IMG/VR virus record: IMGVR_UViG_3300025151_000199
Span: 1-29,723 of that record
Reading direction: 5' to 3' (one strand)
DNA length: 29,723 bases
Source of the DNA: a virus
Part shown: in pieces, positions 17,790 through 24,605 of the stretch
Position numbering within the stretch: the stretch's first letter is position 1
How the letters are laid out: every line of letters begins with the position of its first letter
Translations under genes and position numbers: made by a program
Notes under the pieces: generated by a model
Database searches by the model: none
What the model was told of the DNA's origin: nothing
The model's input: the letters and a program-made list of their open reading frames with translations, nothing else

Positions 17790-19551
17790 AGAACTTACTG
17801 TAAAAAACTTCATGAGCGTGGGTAACCAGGCCCAGGCCATAAACTTTGCCAACAAGAATCTGGTGTTGGTGATAGGTGAGAACATGGACCTAGGTGGCGA
17901 CGATGCCGGTGCTAGAAACGGTACTGGTAAGACTACAATTATCAATGCACTATCGTATGTGTTCTTTGGCGAAGCATTAACAAACATAAGAAGAGATAAT
18001 CTTGTAAACAAGACCAACGAAAAAGGAATGTTGGTTAGTGTTAAATTTGTAAAAAACAATATCGAGTACACCATAGAACGTGGGAGGAAACCACAGATAT
18101 TCAAGTTCTATGCAAACAACATCGAACAAAATTTAGAATCCAACGAAGCACAAGGCGAAAACAGAGAAACACAACAGGAAATTAACAAATTGATGGGCAT
18201 GACACATTCCATGTTCAAGAACATAATTGCACTCAACACATACACACAACCATTTCTATCAACTAAGGCAAACGAGCAAAGGGAAATCATTGAACAGTTG
18301 CTTGGTATAACTTTGCTTTCACAAAAAGCAGATCTGTTAAAAGAAAAACAAAAGGCAACCAAGACACAACTGACAGAAGAGAAAATGCGTATTGATCAAA
18401 TCGCTATATCAAACAAAAAAATAGAAGAATCGATAGAGAGTTTAAAGATCAGATCAAACGCATGGAACAAACAGAAGGAAGACGACATCGCCGGTTTCAA
18501 AGAAGCGATCCAAGAGCTAGAAAAAGTGGACAGTGAGATAGAGATAGAAAAACATAAGAAACTGCAGAAACACAACGAAATGCAGACTGCCCTAAGGAGC
18601 CTGGAAAAAGAGAAAGCGTACCATGAGGATTCGTTGACAAAAGCAGAAATCACTGTTTCCAAGACCAATGCGGATCTAGAATACGCCGAACAACAGAAAT
18701 GTCCAACGTGCGAACAGGAACTACACGACGACAAGCACACGCATCTCGTGGACAAACTGAAAGTTCAATTGACAGAATCAACAGACTACGTCACAAAATT
18801 AAAAAGCGATCTTGCAAAAATACAACAGGGCATAGATGAAGTGGGAGATCTCGGACAGATACCTGACACGTACTATGACACAATAGATGAAGCATACAAC
18901 CACAAAGGCTCGCTGAAAGATCTACAACGTCAGTTGTCACAATCGGAAAAGAAAGAAAACACGTACGAAGAACAGATCCAAGAACTGGAAAAATCCGCCA
19001 TACAAAAAGTAGATTATACCAAGGCAAACGATCTGGAAGACCTACACAGACACCAGGACTTCTTGTACAAACTTTTGACTGCGAAGGACTCGTTCATAAG
19101 GACAAGGATCATAGAACAGAACTTGACATACTTGAATCAAAGATTGGCATTCTTCTTAGGCAAAGTAAAATTACCACACACAGTTACTTTCCAACCAGAC
19201 CTAAGTGTGCGTATTGAGGAACTAGGCAGAGAACTTGACTTCGACAACTTGAGTAGGGGCGAGAGAAATAGATTGATATTAAGTTTAAGTTGGGCATTCA
19301 GAGATGTCTGGGAAAGCCTTTATCAACAGATCAACTTGTTGTTCATAGACGAGCTCATAGATGCCGGCATGGACATATCTGGCGTTGAGAGTTCTATGGC
19401 AGTGCTCAAAGATATGAGCAGGACACAGCAAAAGAACATATTTTTAATTTCTCACAAGGATGAATTAGTGGGCAGAGTGAACTCTGTACTGAAAGTTGTA
19501 AAAGAAAATGGATTTACAAATTACGCTAATGATGTTGAAATAGTTGTGTAA
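17776..19551 (+). CDS. gp46: Recombination endonuclease subunit gp46 (Rad50/SbcC-like ATPase)
   Basis: The ATPase partner of gp47. Residues 45-54 (GARNGTGKTT) form the Walker A loop. A long coiled coil spans about 185-300 and 315-420 around a zinc hook CPTC at 309-312. The ABC signature NLSRGERNRL is at 491-500, Walker B LLFIDE at 521-526, and the switch His is in FLISH at 556-560. Length (591) is close to T4 gp46 (560). The conserved GEN-D-GG loop before Walker A, as in other marine T4-like gp46, fixes the start. Its ATG lies in the palindrome AACATGTT and overlaps the preceding small ORF. It ends five bases before the convergent oxygenase-like gene. Confidence 0.95.
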   Translation: MLTIKELTVKNFMSVGNQAQAINFANKNLVLVIGENMDLGGDDAGARNGTGKTTIINALSYVFFGEALTNIRRDNLVNKTNEKGMLVSVKFVKNNIEYTIERGRKPQIFKFYANNIEQNLESNEAQGENRETQQEINKLMGMTHSMFKNIIALNTYTQPFLSTKANEQREIIEQLLGITLLSQKADLLKEKQKATKTQLTEEKMRIDQIAISNKKIEESIESLKIRSNAWNKQKEDDIAGFKEAIQELEKVDSEIEIEKHKKLQKHNEMQTALRSLEKEKAYHEDSLTKAEITVSKTNADLEYAEQQKCPTCEQELHDDKHTHLVDKLKVQLTESTDYVTKLKSDLAKIQQGIDEVGDLGQIPDTYYDTIDEAYNHKGSLKDLQRQLSQSEKKENTYEEQIQELEKSAIQKVDYTKANDLEDLHRHQDFLYKLLTAKDSFIRTRIIEQNLTYLNQRLAFFLGKVKLPHTVTFQPDLSVRIEELGRELDFDNLSRGERNRLILSLSWAFRDVWESLYQQINLLFIDELIDAGMDISGVESSMAVLKDMSRTQQKNIFLISHKDELVGRVNSVLKVVKENGFTNYANDVEIVV

Positions 19552-19556
19552 GGCTA

Positions 19557-20036
19557 TTATTTTATTCCAGTTACTTGTAAGATATATCTATCTTCACTTC
19601 CTAAATTAGCGGCCATGTGTTCAACACCTTTACCCCAACCGAAGTAACTACCTGCAGGTCCTACACAAACTTTATCCTCGATCCAAAGTTGGTGGCCTGC
19701 TTTTTGTTCATGCAAGAAAACAATAATTCTAATTATTTCATCTTGTTCTGTAATACCATTACGTGCTTTATATGTGTTATATCTGTCTGTATGATAAGGC
19801 AAAATTTGTCCTGGGGTCAGTTTATTAACTGCAACAACAACTTTGTTTAGTCCTAGGTCCTTTACAGCATCATAAAACTTAGCAGGTAGATTTTCAAAAC
19901 ACATATACACACCAACGTTATAGTTTTGTGTATCTACAGTTGCATTGAATTTTTCTTCGTGAACTTTATTAGTTACCCAAGTGAGATTCTTATAATCTGC
20001 TTCTGCCCATGTTACTGGAATTACACCTTGGATCAT
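19557..20036 (-). CDS. 2OG-Fe(II) oxygenase-like protein, downstream copy
   Basis: A 159-residue protein starting at ATG 20036; this start overlaps the upstream gene's stop as ATGA. A longer frame to 20117 exists but would lie inside the neighbour. It has the cupin-type iron-ligand layout of 2-oxoglutarate dioxygenases: LPYHTDRY with H82 and D84, and a distal His140 in VEHMAANLG, followed by EDRYILQVTG. The substrate is unknown; small phage members of this fold have been proposed to hydroxylate proteins or nucleotides. It is clearly homologous to the gene just upstream, so the pair arose by tandem duplication. Family assignment rests on the HxD...H pattern. Confidence 0.75.
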   Translation of the reverse strand: MIQGVIPVTWAEADYKNLTWVTNKVHEEKFNATVDTQNYNVGVYMCFENLPAKFYDAVKDLGLNKVVVAVNKLTPGQILPYHTDRYNTYKARNGITEQDEIIRIIVFLHEQKAGHQLWIEDKVCVGPAGSYFGWGKGVEHMAANLGSEDRYILQVTGIK

Positions 20037-20551
20037 TTTATAAAACCTGATACCTGCAATGTGTATTTGTCTTCCATGCCTGCATTGGCACCAAGATGCA
20101 AAATGTCTGTGTCCCAAATATAACCGTCACCAGCCAACCAGTGGGTAAACACTGCTTCATCATGTTGTACAAAATGTCCTACTTTCCAATCTTCTAACAT
20201 GATTAAGGCTCTTACAGGTTGTTCTTTTTTAGGAAATTTTTTCTTTAATTGAAAGAACGTATCTCTATGTAAAGGTACTACTTGTCCAGGAGGTTGTTTA
20301 ATACTGCTAATGGTTATAGCCTCCATTCCTAGTAGATCTCCTATCTCAGCAAAGTCCAATTCTTCTTCATTCCACCAACGTTGGTGAATTTTAGTGTTAT
20401 CCTTTGTATAGGTTTGAGGAAATCCTCCATACTGTTTGTGTATGTCATTAAGTTCATGTACCTGATGCTTAATACAAGATGATTCTGATGGATATTCACA
20501 ATCAACAAATTTAGAGCAATCGTATATGAATTTTACTTTTTGGTTATACAT
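20033..20551 (-). CDS. 2OG-Fe(II) oxygenase-like protein, upstream copy
   Basis: A 172-residue paralogue of the next gene. Matching blocks are KQPPGQVVPLHRDTF (H95, D97) against KLTPGQILPYHTDRY, then RALIMLEDWKVGHF against RIIVFLHEQKAGHQ, and LHLGANAGMEDKYTLQVSG (H152) against EHMAANLGSEDRYILQVTG. The first ~75 residues (with several Cys and a WWNEEELDFAEI stretch) have only partial counterpart in the other copy. No Shine-Dalgarno is visible before ATG 20551. A near-late box AATAAATA lies at 20592-20585 on the minus strand, 34 bases upstream. Confidence 0.75.
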   Translation of the reverse strand: MYNQKVKFIYDCSKFVDCEYPSESSCIKHQVHELNDIHKQYGGFPQTYTKDNTKIHQRWWNEEELDFAEIGDLLGMEAITISSIKQPPGQVVPLHRDTFFQLKKKFPKKEQPVRALIMLEDWKVGHFVQHDEAVFTHWLAGDGYIWDTDILHLGANAGMEDKYTLQVSGFIK

Positions 20552-20590
20552 TATCTAGTTTGAAAATTTTTTATTCAAGGAAAATATTTA

Positions 20591-20644
20591 TTGGTAAAAA
20601 AATGTCATGGAAATTTTTAATTTTTCCAATTTTTAATTTACCAA
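20591..20644. repeat. Nested AT-rich inverted repeats in a divergent intergenic gap
   Basis: TTGGTAAA (20591-20598) pairs with TTTACCAA (20637-20644), and inside it GGAAA (20609-20613) pairs with TTTCC (20623-20627). The repeats lie between the upstream oxygenase-like gene and the histone-like gene, in a 190-base gap with no ORF. They may be an operator or a hairpin in the oxygenase-gene leader. Confidence 0.5.
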
Positions 20645-20658
20645 AAATAAAATTTCTA

Positions 20659-20687
20659 TTGACAAACCACTTCTTAAGTGCTTTAAT
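20659..20687 (+). promoter_or_regulatory. Sigma70-type promoter for the histone-like gene
   Basis: TTGACA at 20659-20664 is a perfect -35. After a 17-base spacer, TTTAAT (20682-20687) matches five of six -10 positions. The predicted start near 20694 leaves a leader of about 48 bases carrying AAGGAAGGA before the ATG at 20742. The host-type consensus suggests early expression, in contrast to the TATAAATA boxes of the structural genes. Confidence 0.7.
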
Positions 20688-20741
20688 AACACTGACGTTA
20701 ATTAATGTTAATCGTACGATAATAAAGGAAGGACGTAAATT

Positions 20742-20936
20742 ATGTCAACTGAAACACATGATGCTATAATGACAGCGATTCAGACTTACTCAGAAGAGAA
20801 TGGTAAGTTTGTTGATAAGGGTGTTAAGGCTTCGGCTACTAGAGCCAGAAAAGCATTAGCAGAATTATCTAAACTGATCAAAGCAAGAAGAAAAGAGATT
20901 CAAGAAGTTAAGAACGCGGCTAAGACGGCGGCGTAA
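20742..20936 (+). CDS. Small histone-H1-like basic protein
   Basis: A 64-residue protein with a short acidic/polar N-terminus and a basic helical C-terminal half (KGVKASATRARKALAELSKL, then IKARRKEIQEVK, ending AAKTAA). The KG-KA--TRARKAL-E--KL pattern resembles the Hc1/H1-like nucleoid proteins of Chlamydia and Bacteroidetes, so DNA binding is a fair inference. It is a complete single-gene unit: sigma70-type promoter, good Shine-Dalgarno (AAGGAAGGA) and a strong terminator 26 bases after the stop. That suggests high early expression, fitting a DNA-coating or host-takeover role. Confidence 0.8.
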   Translation: MSTETHDAIMTAIQTYSEENGKFVDKGVKASATRARKALAELSKLIKARRKEIQEVKNAAKTAA

Positions 20937-20962
20937 TTACAATTGAATTGCAATTCAAACTG

Positions 20963-20993
20963 ACCCTCGGCTTTAACGAGTCGGGGGTTTTTT
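20963..20993 (+). terminator. Rho-independent terminator after the histone-like gene
   Basis: ACCCTCGGCT (20963-20972) pairs with AGTCGGGGGT (20979-20988) around a TTAACG loop, giving 10 bp with two G-T wobbles, followed by a run of six T at 20988-20993. The T run overlaps the stop codon of the convergent GIY-YIG gene. A 12-bp palindrome GAATTGCAATTC lies just before it at 20945-20956. Confidence 0.88.
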
Positions 20994-21405
20994 ATGATTT
21001 GAGAATTCCTTTGCCATGTACCCTAACACGGATATGGCCGTTGTAGTAATCGTTTGATTCTAACACTTTACGTGCAAACTGTTCACGTGCCTCAACATAT
21101 GACAGTTCTGCTTTAGATTTACAGTAGAAAAGTATTTGCCTCGTGAATTTGTCTTTACCAATCTTCAAAATATCTGCCGACAACTCGTCACTGCTTCCGT
21201 AATAATCTTGCCAATCGGAATCGACCTTGAAACGCCTTTTGTTCTTTCTGCCCTTCAGGGGAGGTCTGCTACGTTTGAACCTTGCAAGTTTTTTACCAAT
21301 GTACTTCCTGCCGTTAGTGGTATTCGTTATTTCATATACAAAACCAACACAGTCCTCTGGTAGCACTGTGATAGGTTTATTTAGATATGTCCAATTCTTA
21401 CTCAT
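20992..21405 (-). CDS. GIY-YIG-type nuclease family protein
   Basis: A 137-residue protein with the fold signature GFVYEITNTTNGRKYIGKK at about residues 21-39 (GFVYEI standing for GIY, then YIG at 35-37). A basic stretch KRSRPPLKGRKNKRRFK follows, then WQDYYGSSDEL (about 65-75). A lone GIY-YIG domain of this size with WxxYYGSS is common in marine T4-like phages. It could be a homing-type or DNA-processing nuclease; I see no separate DNA-binding domain. Its start overlaps the preceding gene by 8 bases, so it is the last gene of a three-gene minus-strand operon with the amidinotransferase-like gene. Confidence 0.75.
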   Translation of the reverse strand: MSKNWTYLNKPITVLPEDCVGFVYEITNTTNGRKYIGKKLARFKRSRPPLKGRKNKRRFKVDSDWQDYYGSSDELSADILKIGKDKFTRQILFYCKSKAELSYVEAREQFARKVLESNDYYNGHIRVRVHGKGILKS

Positions 21406-22321
21406 TGGGTCTGAACCTTCTGTAATGCTTATGAAACAACTTGTTAGGCTGTCTTAACGCCATTGGAAAATATTTTACATAATCAATAATTTCTTTGGTG
21501 TTTTCAAAGAAATTAGTTTGGTTGAAAAAAGGAATATCAAAGTAATGTTTTTCCAGGTCATACAGTAACATTGCTTCTCCCATTGCAGTAAGTTCGCCTA
21601 TCGCAACATTTTCTCCGTTTACGACAGATCCAAATAATACCTGTGCTTTATTGTATTCCATTAGTGACCTATTATGTTTAATAAAATTCTTATGTATTTC
21701 TTCGAAATCTAAGCATTTATTAAATCTTTCTGTGAACCATTTACACAAACTACCGTGGTCTATTATGTCCGCTATATCAATCAAATCCACTCCTGGATAA
21801 TTTTTAATCTTACTGTTTTCAGCAACCACAATATTTGCTTCCTCTTCTATCATCTTGTGCCAGAAGAACATTCTAAGAACGTGCCTTGGCACTTGCTTGT
21901 TTTCTTCAGATATCACTAATCCAAAAAGACTTTGTAAATCAACGATATCCTGTTGCAGGCGATCACTGGCCTGATGTCGCTTAACAAAATCAAAAAAGTT
22001 GTCTTGGCAATATTCTATACCACACCTACCGTACTGTCCAATATTGGTCCTACTGTAATATGCGTGTAGTATGTATTTGTAATGTTCCGGTTTCCAAACA
22101 CAACCAACCAAAACATTTTTAGATGTTTCCACTTCCTTCCAGAGTCCAGGTATTACCACGTCTATGGATTGCGTGGTGTCGTGATACTCCCTGGAGTGTG
22201 AAGCACCTGACTCAACAAAAGGTTCTGGTAGCATTTCTCCTGCAATATGGCAATCAATCAAGTATGCCATAAAATTGCCAAACGCCCCCGGTGTGTGTAA
22301 TACTAAAAAGTCTTTATCCAT
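21398..22321 (-). CDS. Unknown protein, possibly sulfotransferase-like
   Basis: A 307-residue protein that I cannot assign firmly. The N-terminus LVLHTPGAFGNFMAYLID has the look of the strand-loop-helix that binds the PAPS phosphate in sulfotransferases, and the second half (VDLIDIADIIDHGSLCKWF, then FEEIHKNFIKHNRSL) resembles phage and marine bacterial sulfotransferase-like proteins. The loop lacks a clear GxxxxGK or PKSGTT pattern. It overlaps the amidinotransferase-like gene upstream and the GIY-YIG gene downstream by 8 bases each, so it is translated with them. A role in modifying a guanidino or glycan product together with its neighbour is speculation from linkage. Confidence 0.6.
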   Translation of the reverse strand: MDKDFLVLHTPGAFGNFMAYLIDCHIAGEMLPEPFVESGASHSREYHDTTQSIDVVIPGLWKEVETSKNVLVGCVWKPEHYKYILHAYYSRTNIGQYGRCGIEYCQDNFFDFVKRHQASDRLQQDIVDLQSLFGLVISEENKQVPRHVLRMFFWHKMIEEEANIVVAENSKIKNYPGVDLIDIADIIDHGSLCKWFTERFNKCLDFEEIHKNFIKHNRSLMEYNKAQVLFGSVVNGENVAIGELTAMGEAMLLYDLEKHYFDIPFFNQTNFFENTKEIIDYVKYFPMALRQPNKLFHKHYRRFRPNE

Positions 22322-23327
22322 TGAAATAATCTACGCAACCTCCTGTCCTTCTTATATCTACTGTGATGCAATGTATTCCTCCGTCCCAAAAATGTCTAGT
22401 TGGGAAATCTACTACGTGGGGTGTTATTCCTAATTGCTCCATCTTTCTAAAACTCTGATCATGCTCTGCAATGCAAATGACATTGGACTCGTCTACCACA
22501 AGCATGTTGGCCTCAAACACCGTTTCCCTGCTGTCACCTACCCAGTCTTGTGCTTTCTGATTTACGTGCTGATTAAAGATGGGACTGTAATAATTGTTTT
22601 CACTAGTCCACCATCTTCCATTTACATTGTCATTCTCTTTGGTATCCAACCAAAAAACTTCCCAGCCGGGAGTAGACTTTTCGTACATAGACTTTTCTCC
22701 CCAGTGACTAGAAAAAATTTTGCCTTTCGCTATAGGACAAAAAACAGAATCCAGATGTCCTCCACTATCAGTTTTTATGACATCATAATCTACTTCCAAC
22801 ATCGCGACTGCTTGTTTTATCTTGTCGTGGTATTCAGAACTTTCAGACTGTTCAACAAAACCAGTGTCAACTATTAGGCGTTTGCCTAATCTTACTATGC
22901 CAGGAAATCCTAGCCAAGAGCGTGGATCTGGTCCTCTCTCCAAAATTTCAACCCTATCACCGTTATCCCTGTATTCATTTATTGCATCAGCAAAAGGTTC
23001 CACCTTGTATCCTTGTGGTATTATCCACAACTGCTCACCTATGGTCATTGCCCAGTCCCTCGGAGCAATTGGTGGTTTAATGAGGTTGCCAAAACTATCC
23101 AGGTAGTCCTCTTTGTTGTTGGTAAATCCGGGTGTCCTTACCTTTACTCCTAATTCCGTCAACTTGTTCTGTAAATTTTTCAATCCATACAAGGTCTGTT
23201 CTGTGATTCTAGAAAACGTGTCTTCGACCTGATTTGGTAAATCCTCGTAAAACTTGATTGGATACGTGCCTCCTATCCATGCCTCCTGCAGTGGCTGGAA
23301 ACCGGTAAAACTTTCAATTGATTTCAT
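22314..23327 (-). CDS. Glycine-amidinotransferase-like enzyme (pentein fold)
   Basis: A 337-residue member of the guanidino-group modifying (pentein) superfamily, closest by eye to arginine:glycine amidinotransferase. The nucleophile block is GGIHCITVDIRRTG with Cys320; the catalytic His is His191 in GGHLDSVFCP. EANMLVVDES (272-281) and LGITPHVVDFP are also family features, as is PRDW at 89-92. The usual Asp of the triad (FDAAD in AGAT) has no identical match; the segment around 138-156 (WLGFPGIVRLGKRLIVDTG) is in its place. The enzyme would move an amidino group from arginine to an amine or hydrolyse it; the acceptor cannot be read. It is the first gene of the minus-strand operon. The upstream 500 bases hold the putative structured RNA on the other strand. 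Confidence 0.85.
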   Translation of the reverse strand: MKSIESFTGFQPLQEAWIGGTYPIKFYEDLPNQVEDTFSRITEQTLYGLKNLQNKLTELGVKVRTPGFTNNKEDYLDSFGNLIKPPIAPRDWAMTIGEQLWIIPQGYKVEPFADAINEYRDNGDRVEILERGPDPRSWLGFPGIVRLGKRLIVDTGFVEQSESSEYHDKIKQAVAMLEVDYDVIKTDSGGHLDSVFCPIAKGKIFSSHWGEKSMYEKSTPGWEVFWLDTKENDNVNGRWWTSENNYYSPIFNQHVNQKAQDWVGDSRETVFEANMLVVDESNVICIAEHDQSFRKMEQLGITPHVVDFPTRHFWDGGIHCITVDIRRTGGCVDYFNG

Positions 23328-23352
23328 TTAATTTTATTTAAAGCCAAAAAGA

Positions 23353-23379
23353 TTGACCTGCAAATAAAACTAGTATAAA
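23353..23379 (+). promoter_or_regulatory. Candidate promoter for the structured RNA
   Basis: TTGACC (23353-23358) and TATAAA (23374-23379) are separated by 15 bases, two shorter than ideal. TATAAACA here also differs from the late consensus TATAAATA by one base. Either reading puts a start near 23386, just where the hairpins begin. Confidence 0.45.
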
Positions 23380-23381
23380 CA

Positions 23382-23810
23382 AGTGCGATAGGCACACTAC
23401 ATTCTTTAAAAATTTCAATCAGGCAAACATAGCATCGCAACCAGTGAGCAGGGAAATGCGGCTAACAAGCGACAGGTGAATCCCTTGATGCAAACAGCAA
23501 AAAATGATGAGGCTCTGAGAAACAGCAACCTCAGGTCTACTGTAGATTATCATACAAAGATGCAGTGGGCTCGCGTTGGATAGTATAAGTTAACGGGTAC
23601 AGCACAACCGCCCGGCGATAGCAACGATGTATGGTGACTGCGAACTCAGTACACGGGTTAAAGTCGATACTGCTAGAAATAGCAGTATTGTGACTGCTCA
23701 TCTAGTACAGCAGGACGCACATTGCGTAAATGCGTAAATTACTGTTCTCTGCGTAAATTAAAAAAAGGAAACGAGCGTAAGCGAAGTTTCAGATGACGTA
23801 AGTCATCTCC
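23382..23810 (+). ncRNA. Large structured non-coding RNA candidate, family not assigned
   Basis: About 430 bases without a plausible ORF but dense in hairpins. Visible stems: GTGC/GCAC (23383-23395); GCATC (23432-23436) with GATGC (23487-23491) enclosing AGGGA/TCCCT; TGAGG/CCTCA with an inner CTG/CAG (23508-23533); GTGACTG with CAGT-A-CAC (23634-23654). Next are a perfect 9-bp stem capped by GAAA (23667-23688) inside AGTC/GACT; CTGCT/AGCAG (23694-23713); a GAAAC/GTTTC stem with tandem G-A mismatches and a GTAA loop (23768-23790); and a perfect 7-bp stem capped by GTAA (23791-23808). GNRA loops appear only when read on the plus strand, which fixes the strand. The ends are guesses; no U-tract terminator follows, so it could be an independent RNA or a long 5' leader of the gene at 23832. 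Size and style recall phage-borne ornate RNAs such as GOLLD or ROOL, but I cannot match a family. Confidence 0.7.
23724..23759 (+). repeat. Three GCGTAAAT repeats in the structured RNA
   Basis: GCGTAAAT occurs at 23724-23731, 23732-23739 and 23751-23758; the last two copies continue with T. The first two are directly abutting. CGTAA also forms the loops of the two following hairpins (23776-23780 and 23797-23801). The unpaired-looking stretch could be a protein or antisense binding site. Confidence 0.6.
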
Positions 23811-23822
23811 TAGCATGAATTA

Positions 23823-23842
23823 AGTAGTTGCATGGAACTACT
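23823..23842 (+). promoter_or_regulatory. Hairpin with the start codon in its loop
   Basis: AGTAGTT (23823-23829) pairs perfectly with AACTACT (23836-23842) around the loop GCATGG, and the ATG of the downstream gene (23832-23834) is in that loop. No Shine-Dalgarno is visible upstream. Access to the start codon would depend on this hairpin and possibly on the RNA structure just before it. Confidence 0.55.
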
Positions 23843-24605
23843 CTTCGACCACACTTTCGGCAAACAGGAACAGCAGGATCTTGTCATATGCAGGCCCATG
23901 GCCATAGTGGACGAGGATGAGGAATCAGAGGCGATCGAGAGAGGTTGGCTCGCACTTGACCATCCCATAGGCAATCACCGTGAGGTGTTCTACCAATCAC
24001 GTAGCACAAGGATCGACATAGACAAATGGCGTCCTCGTTACAAATCGCACACGCACGACGGCAAAAAGATCGGCATGAAAGTGATCGACGCAAGTGAGAT
24101 GGTGAGGCTGTTGGGACTGCCGCACATATACAAGCAGTACATGGAGAGGAAAAAATTTGGCGCGGACTACGATCCGTTCGGACACTACCACCAGCGTGAT
24201 CAGTTCATGCTGTTCTACACCGGCACCGCGGACAACATCATAGGGTTCACCAAACAGAAACGATACCGGTACCAGGAAGACAACTACAGCACCATAGACA
24301 CGTATGACTCGCAGGACCTCGCCGGACTGGAGAGCGTGATACACGCCAACACTGTTCCCATATCAGACATCACGCTGGACATGGAGATCGAGTGGGCCAG
24401 CAACAACTACGTGAGATATTTCTACATGGGTTCCGGCTATGAGCATTCATCGGAATACAAGGCCAACTACAGGGGATTCGAGTGGTGGACTGGCACGGAA
24501 TGGAGCACCAACAAGAAACAGTACAAACGACTGTGTAGGAGGGACTCTAAACTTTCGGACTTTTCGGATCTCGGAAACCTTTCACTGATCTCAGATAATC
24601 TTTAG
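23832..24605 (+). CDS. Unknown protein with an arginyltransferase/GNAT-like C-terminal half
   Basis: A 257-residue protein. The N-terminus (MELLFDHTFGKQ, then AIERGWLALDHPIG and FYQSRSTRIDI) resembles conserved unknown proteins of marine T4-like phages, which supports ATG 23832 although no Shine-Dalgarno is present. The middle has FMLFYTGTADNIIGFTKQKRY, and residues ~188-225 (MEIEWASNNYVRYFYMGSG, then YEHSSEYKANYRGFEWWTG) recall the C-terminal catalytic half of arginyl-tRNA-protein transferases, a GNAT-fold family with a YLG-Y-I--S-KM-YK pattern. Transfer of an aminoacyl or acyl group is therefore possible but unproven. Its 3' end overlaps the convergent gene by 59 bases. Confidence 0.75.
   Translation: MELLFDHTFGKQEQQDLVICRPMAIVDEDEESEAIERGWLALDHPIGNHREVFYQSRSTRIDIDKWRPRYKSHTHDGKKIGMKVIDASEMVRLLGLPHIYKQYMERKKFGADYDPFGHYHQRDQFMLFYTGTADNIIGFTKQKRYRYQEDNYSTIDTYDSQDLAGLESVIHANTVPISDITLDMEIEWASNNYVRYFYMGSGYEHSSEYKANYRGFEWWTGTEWSTNKKQYKRLCRRDSKLSDFSDLGNLSLISDNL

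Noticed and set aside
20037-20117. N-terminal extension of the downstream oxygenase-like gene to 20117
   Set aside because: The extra residues overlap the upstream copy's conserved end and have no counterpart in it; ATG 20036 with ATGA coupling is better.
20550-20579. TTGAAT-17-GATAAT on the minus strand before the upstream oxygenase-like gene
   Set aside because: The -10 overlaps the ATG itself, so transcripts would start inside the gene; a leader is needed.
23382-23810. tmRNA, RNase P RNA or group I intron as explanation of the structured region
   Set aside because: No tRNA-like ends or TTCGA T-loop, no GAGGAAAGTCC-type RNase P block, and no split exons flank it. A degenerate group I core is not fully excluded.
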